A DNA stretch of 5,923 nt. Source: Clostridia bacterium. GTDB lineage: Bacteria > Bacillota > Clostridia > Peptostreptococcales > Anaerovoracaceae. This document shows, in pieces, positions 5,002 to 5,923 of this stretch. The stretch covers positions 1 to 5,923 of the forward strand of contig JAKSSQ010000109.1 of NCBI GenBank assembly GCA_024403005.1. The letters run 5' to 3'. Below the pieces are notes generated by a model. The model ran no database searches. It was not told the DNA's origin and was given only the letters and a program-made list of their open reading frames with translations. The translations under genes and the position numbers were made by a program. Positions within the stretch are counted from its first letter, which is position 1; each line of letters opens with the position of its first letter.

Positions 5002-5923
5002 TGGCAGAACTCGGCGGAAGATTTAATCTTAAAGCAAATTTTAATATGATGGGCGACCAGCCCGAAGCTGTAAGGCGCCTGGTTGAGGGAATCAACAGCG
5101 GCAAAAAGCACCAGACTCTGCTCGGTGTAACCGGTTCCGGCAAGACTTTTACCATCGCCAACGTTATCCAGCAGGTGCAGAAGCCGACTCTGGTTATTTC
5201 CCACAACAAGACTCTGGCAGCCCAGCTTTGCGGTGAGTTCAAGGAATTTTTCCCCGACAACGCGGTAGAATATTTTATTTCTTACTACGATTACTACCAA
5301 CCGGAAGCCTACGTGCCTTCCCAGGACCTCTACATCGAAAAGGACTCGGACGTTAACGAAGAAATCGACAGGCTCCGCTACTCCGCCACAGCAGCTCTTG
5401 CGGAAAGACGCGACGTTATTATCGTGGCTTCCGTTTCCTGCATTTACGGTCTGGGTTCGCCTTTCGACTACAAGAACCAGATGCTTTCCCTGCGCCCCGG
5501 CCAGGAAAAGAGCCGCACGGACATCCTTCGCAAGCTTACGGACATCCAATACACAAGAAACGACCTGGGCTTCGAACGCGGCACCTTCCGCGTCCGCGGC
5601 GACATTATAGATATTATTCCCGCAGGCAGCGAATCTGCCGTACGAATCGAGCTTTTCGGCGACGAAGTTGAATCGATTAAGGAAATGAACCCTGTTACGG
5701 GCGAAATTACAGCTACGAGAAACCACGTGGCTATTTTTCCTGCGTCTCACTACGCAACTTCCAAGGAAAACATGGAAAGGGCGCTGGGTACTATCCAGGA
5801 AGAGCTGGCTGAACGCCTCGTGTGGTTCAAAGACCGCGGAAAGCTCTTGGAGGCCCAGAGACTGGAGCAGAGAACTCTCTACGACCTGGAAATGATGAGA
5901 GAAGTCGGCAGCTGCAAGGGCAT
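5001..5923 (+). CDS. uvrB: Excinuclease ABC subunit B (UvrB), N-terminal part
   Basis: The frame runs from ATG 5001 to the window edge without a stop: 307 of the usual roughly 660 codons. UvrB is the helicase-like damage-verification subunit of nucleotide excision repair, loaded by UvrA and then recruiting UvrC. The start reads FNMMGDQPEAV (14-24, the Q-motif region), then Walker A GVTGSGKT (42-49) and SHNKTLAAQL (67-76). Next comes the damage-probing beta-hairpin region YYDYYQPEAYVP (95-106), followed by the UvrA-interaction domain. C77 replaces a tyrosine common in family members; I see no damage to key residues. TAATG overlap with rqcP and only a modest GAGG (4984-4987) upstream point to translational coupling. 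I see no promoter or LexA-type operator directly before it, so it is probably co-transcribed from upstream. Confidence 0.97.
   Translation, partial: MAELGGRFNLKANFNMMGDQPEAVRRLVEGINSGKKHQTLLGVTGSGKTFTIANVIQQVQKPTLVISHNKTLAAQLCGEFKEFFPDNAVEYFISYYDYYQPEAYVPSQDLYIEKDSDVNEEIDRLRYSATAALAERRDVIIVASVSCIYGLGSPFDYKNQMLSLRPGQEKSRTDILRKLTDIQYTRNDLGFERGTFRVRGDIIDIIPAGSESAVRIELFGDEVESIKEMNPVTGEITATRNHVAIFPASHYATSKENMERALGTIQEELAERLVWFKDRGKLLEAQRLEQRTLYDLEMMREVGSCKG

Noticed and set aside
4998..5750. 250-codon minus-strand frame opposite uvrB
   Set aside because: It lies fully antisense to an unmistakable UvrB and shows no recognisable protein pattern; such frames arise from codon bias.

Overview
The window looks like chromosomal DNA of a low-to-moderate GC Gram-positive anaerobe, probably of the class Clostridia. 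The signs are strong GGAG-type ribosome binding sites, an RqcP/YabO-type S4 protein, a YveK/CpsC-like polysaccharide chain-length protein and tight gene packing. The genus is not decidable from this sequence.

Layout. Bases 1-531 are the C-terminal part of a membrane-anchored polysaccharide co-polymerase (Wzz/YveK-like). It has a shrunken kinase-like tail that lacks the P-loop. Bases 532-1111 hold no convincing gene. Instead they carry a strikingly regular series of inverted repeats: 35-bp units of the form TACCC(G/A)A...T(C/T)GGGTA, with dyad centres every 50-52 bp from about 632 to 940. Non-homologous hairpins sit near the same register at both ends. The first unit doubles as a likely terminator for the polysaccharide gene. 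A small orphan gene (69 codons, 1112-1321) with its own good promoter follows. Next, a second promoter drives a two-gene envelope operon: a membrane-anchored phosphodiester glycosidase (NAGPA family) and an unrecognised membrane-anchored extracytoplasmic protein. This operon ends at a textbook terminator (3761-3788). The last operon is a GtrB/DPM1-like polyprenyl-phosphate glycosyltransferase, then rqcP, then the start of uvrB, which runs off the window. These genes abut or overlap by one base.

How it fits together. Much of the window concerns the cell envelope: chain-length control, phosphodiester glycosidase, lipid-linked sugar transfer. It then passes into housekeeping genes (ribosome quality control, nucleotide excision repair). 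The polysaccharide gene looks more AT-rich in codon choice than the genes after 1348, so the palindrome array lies at what may be the edge of an exopolysaccharide locus.

The most unusual feature is the array. Half-sites alternate at about 30 bp and 20-22 bp, close to whole helical turns, and the register is kept across one unit (centre 786) that has lost the TACCC/GGGTA sequence. It could be a multi-site operator or architectural-protein platform, or a chain of RNA hairpins. The sequence alone does not decide between these.
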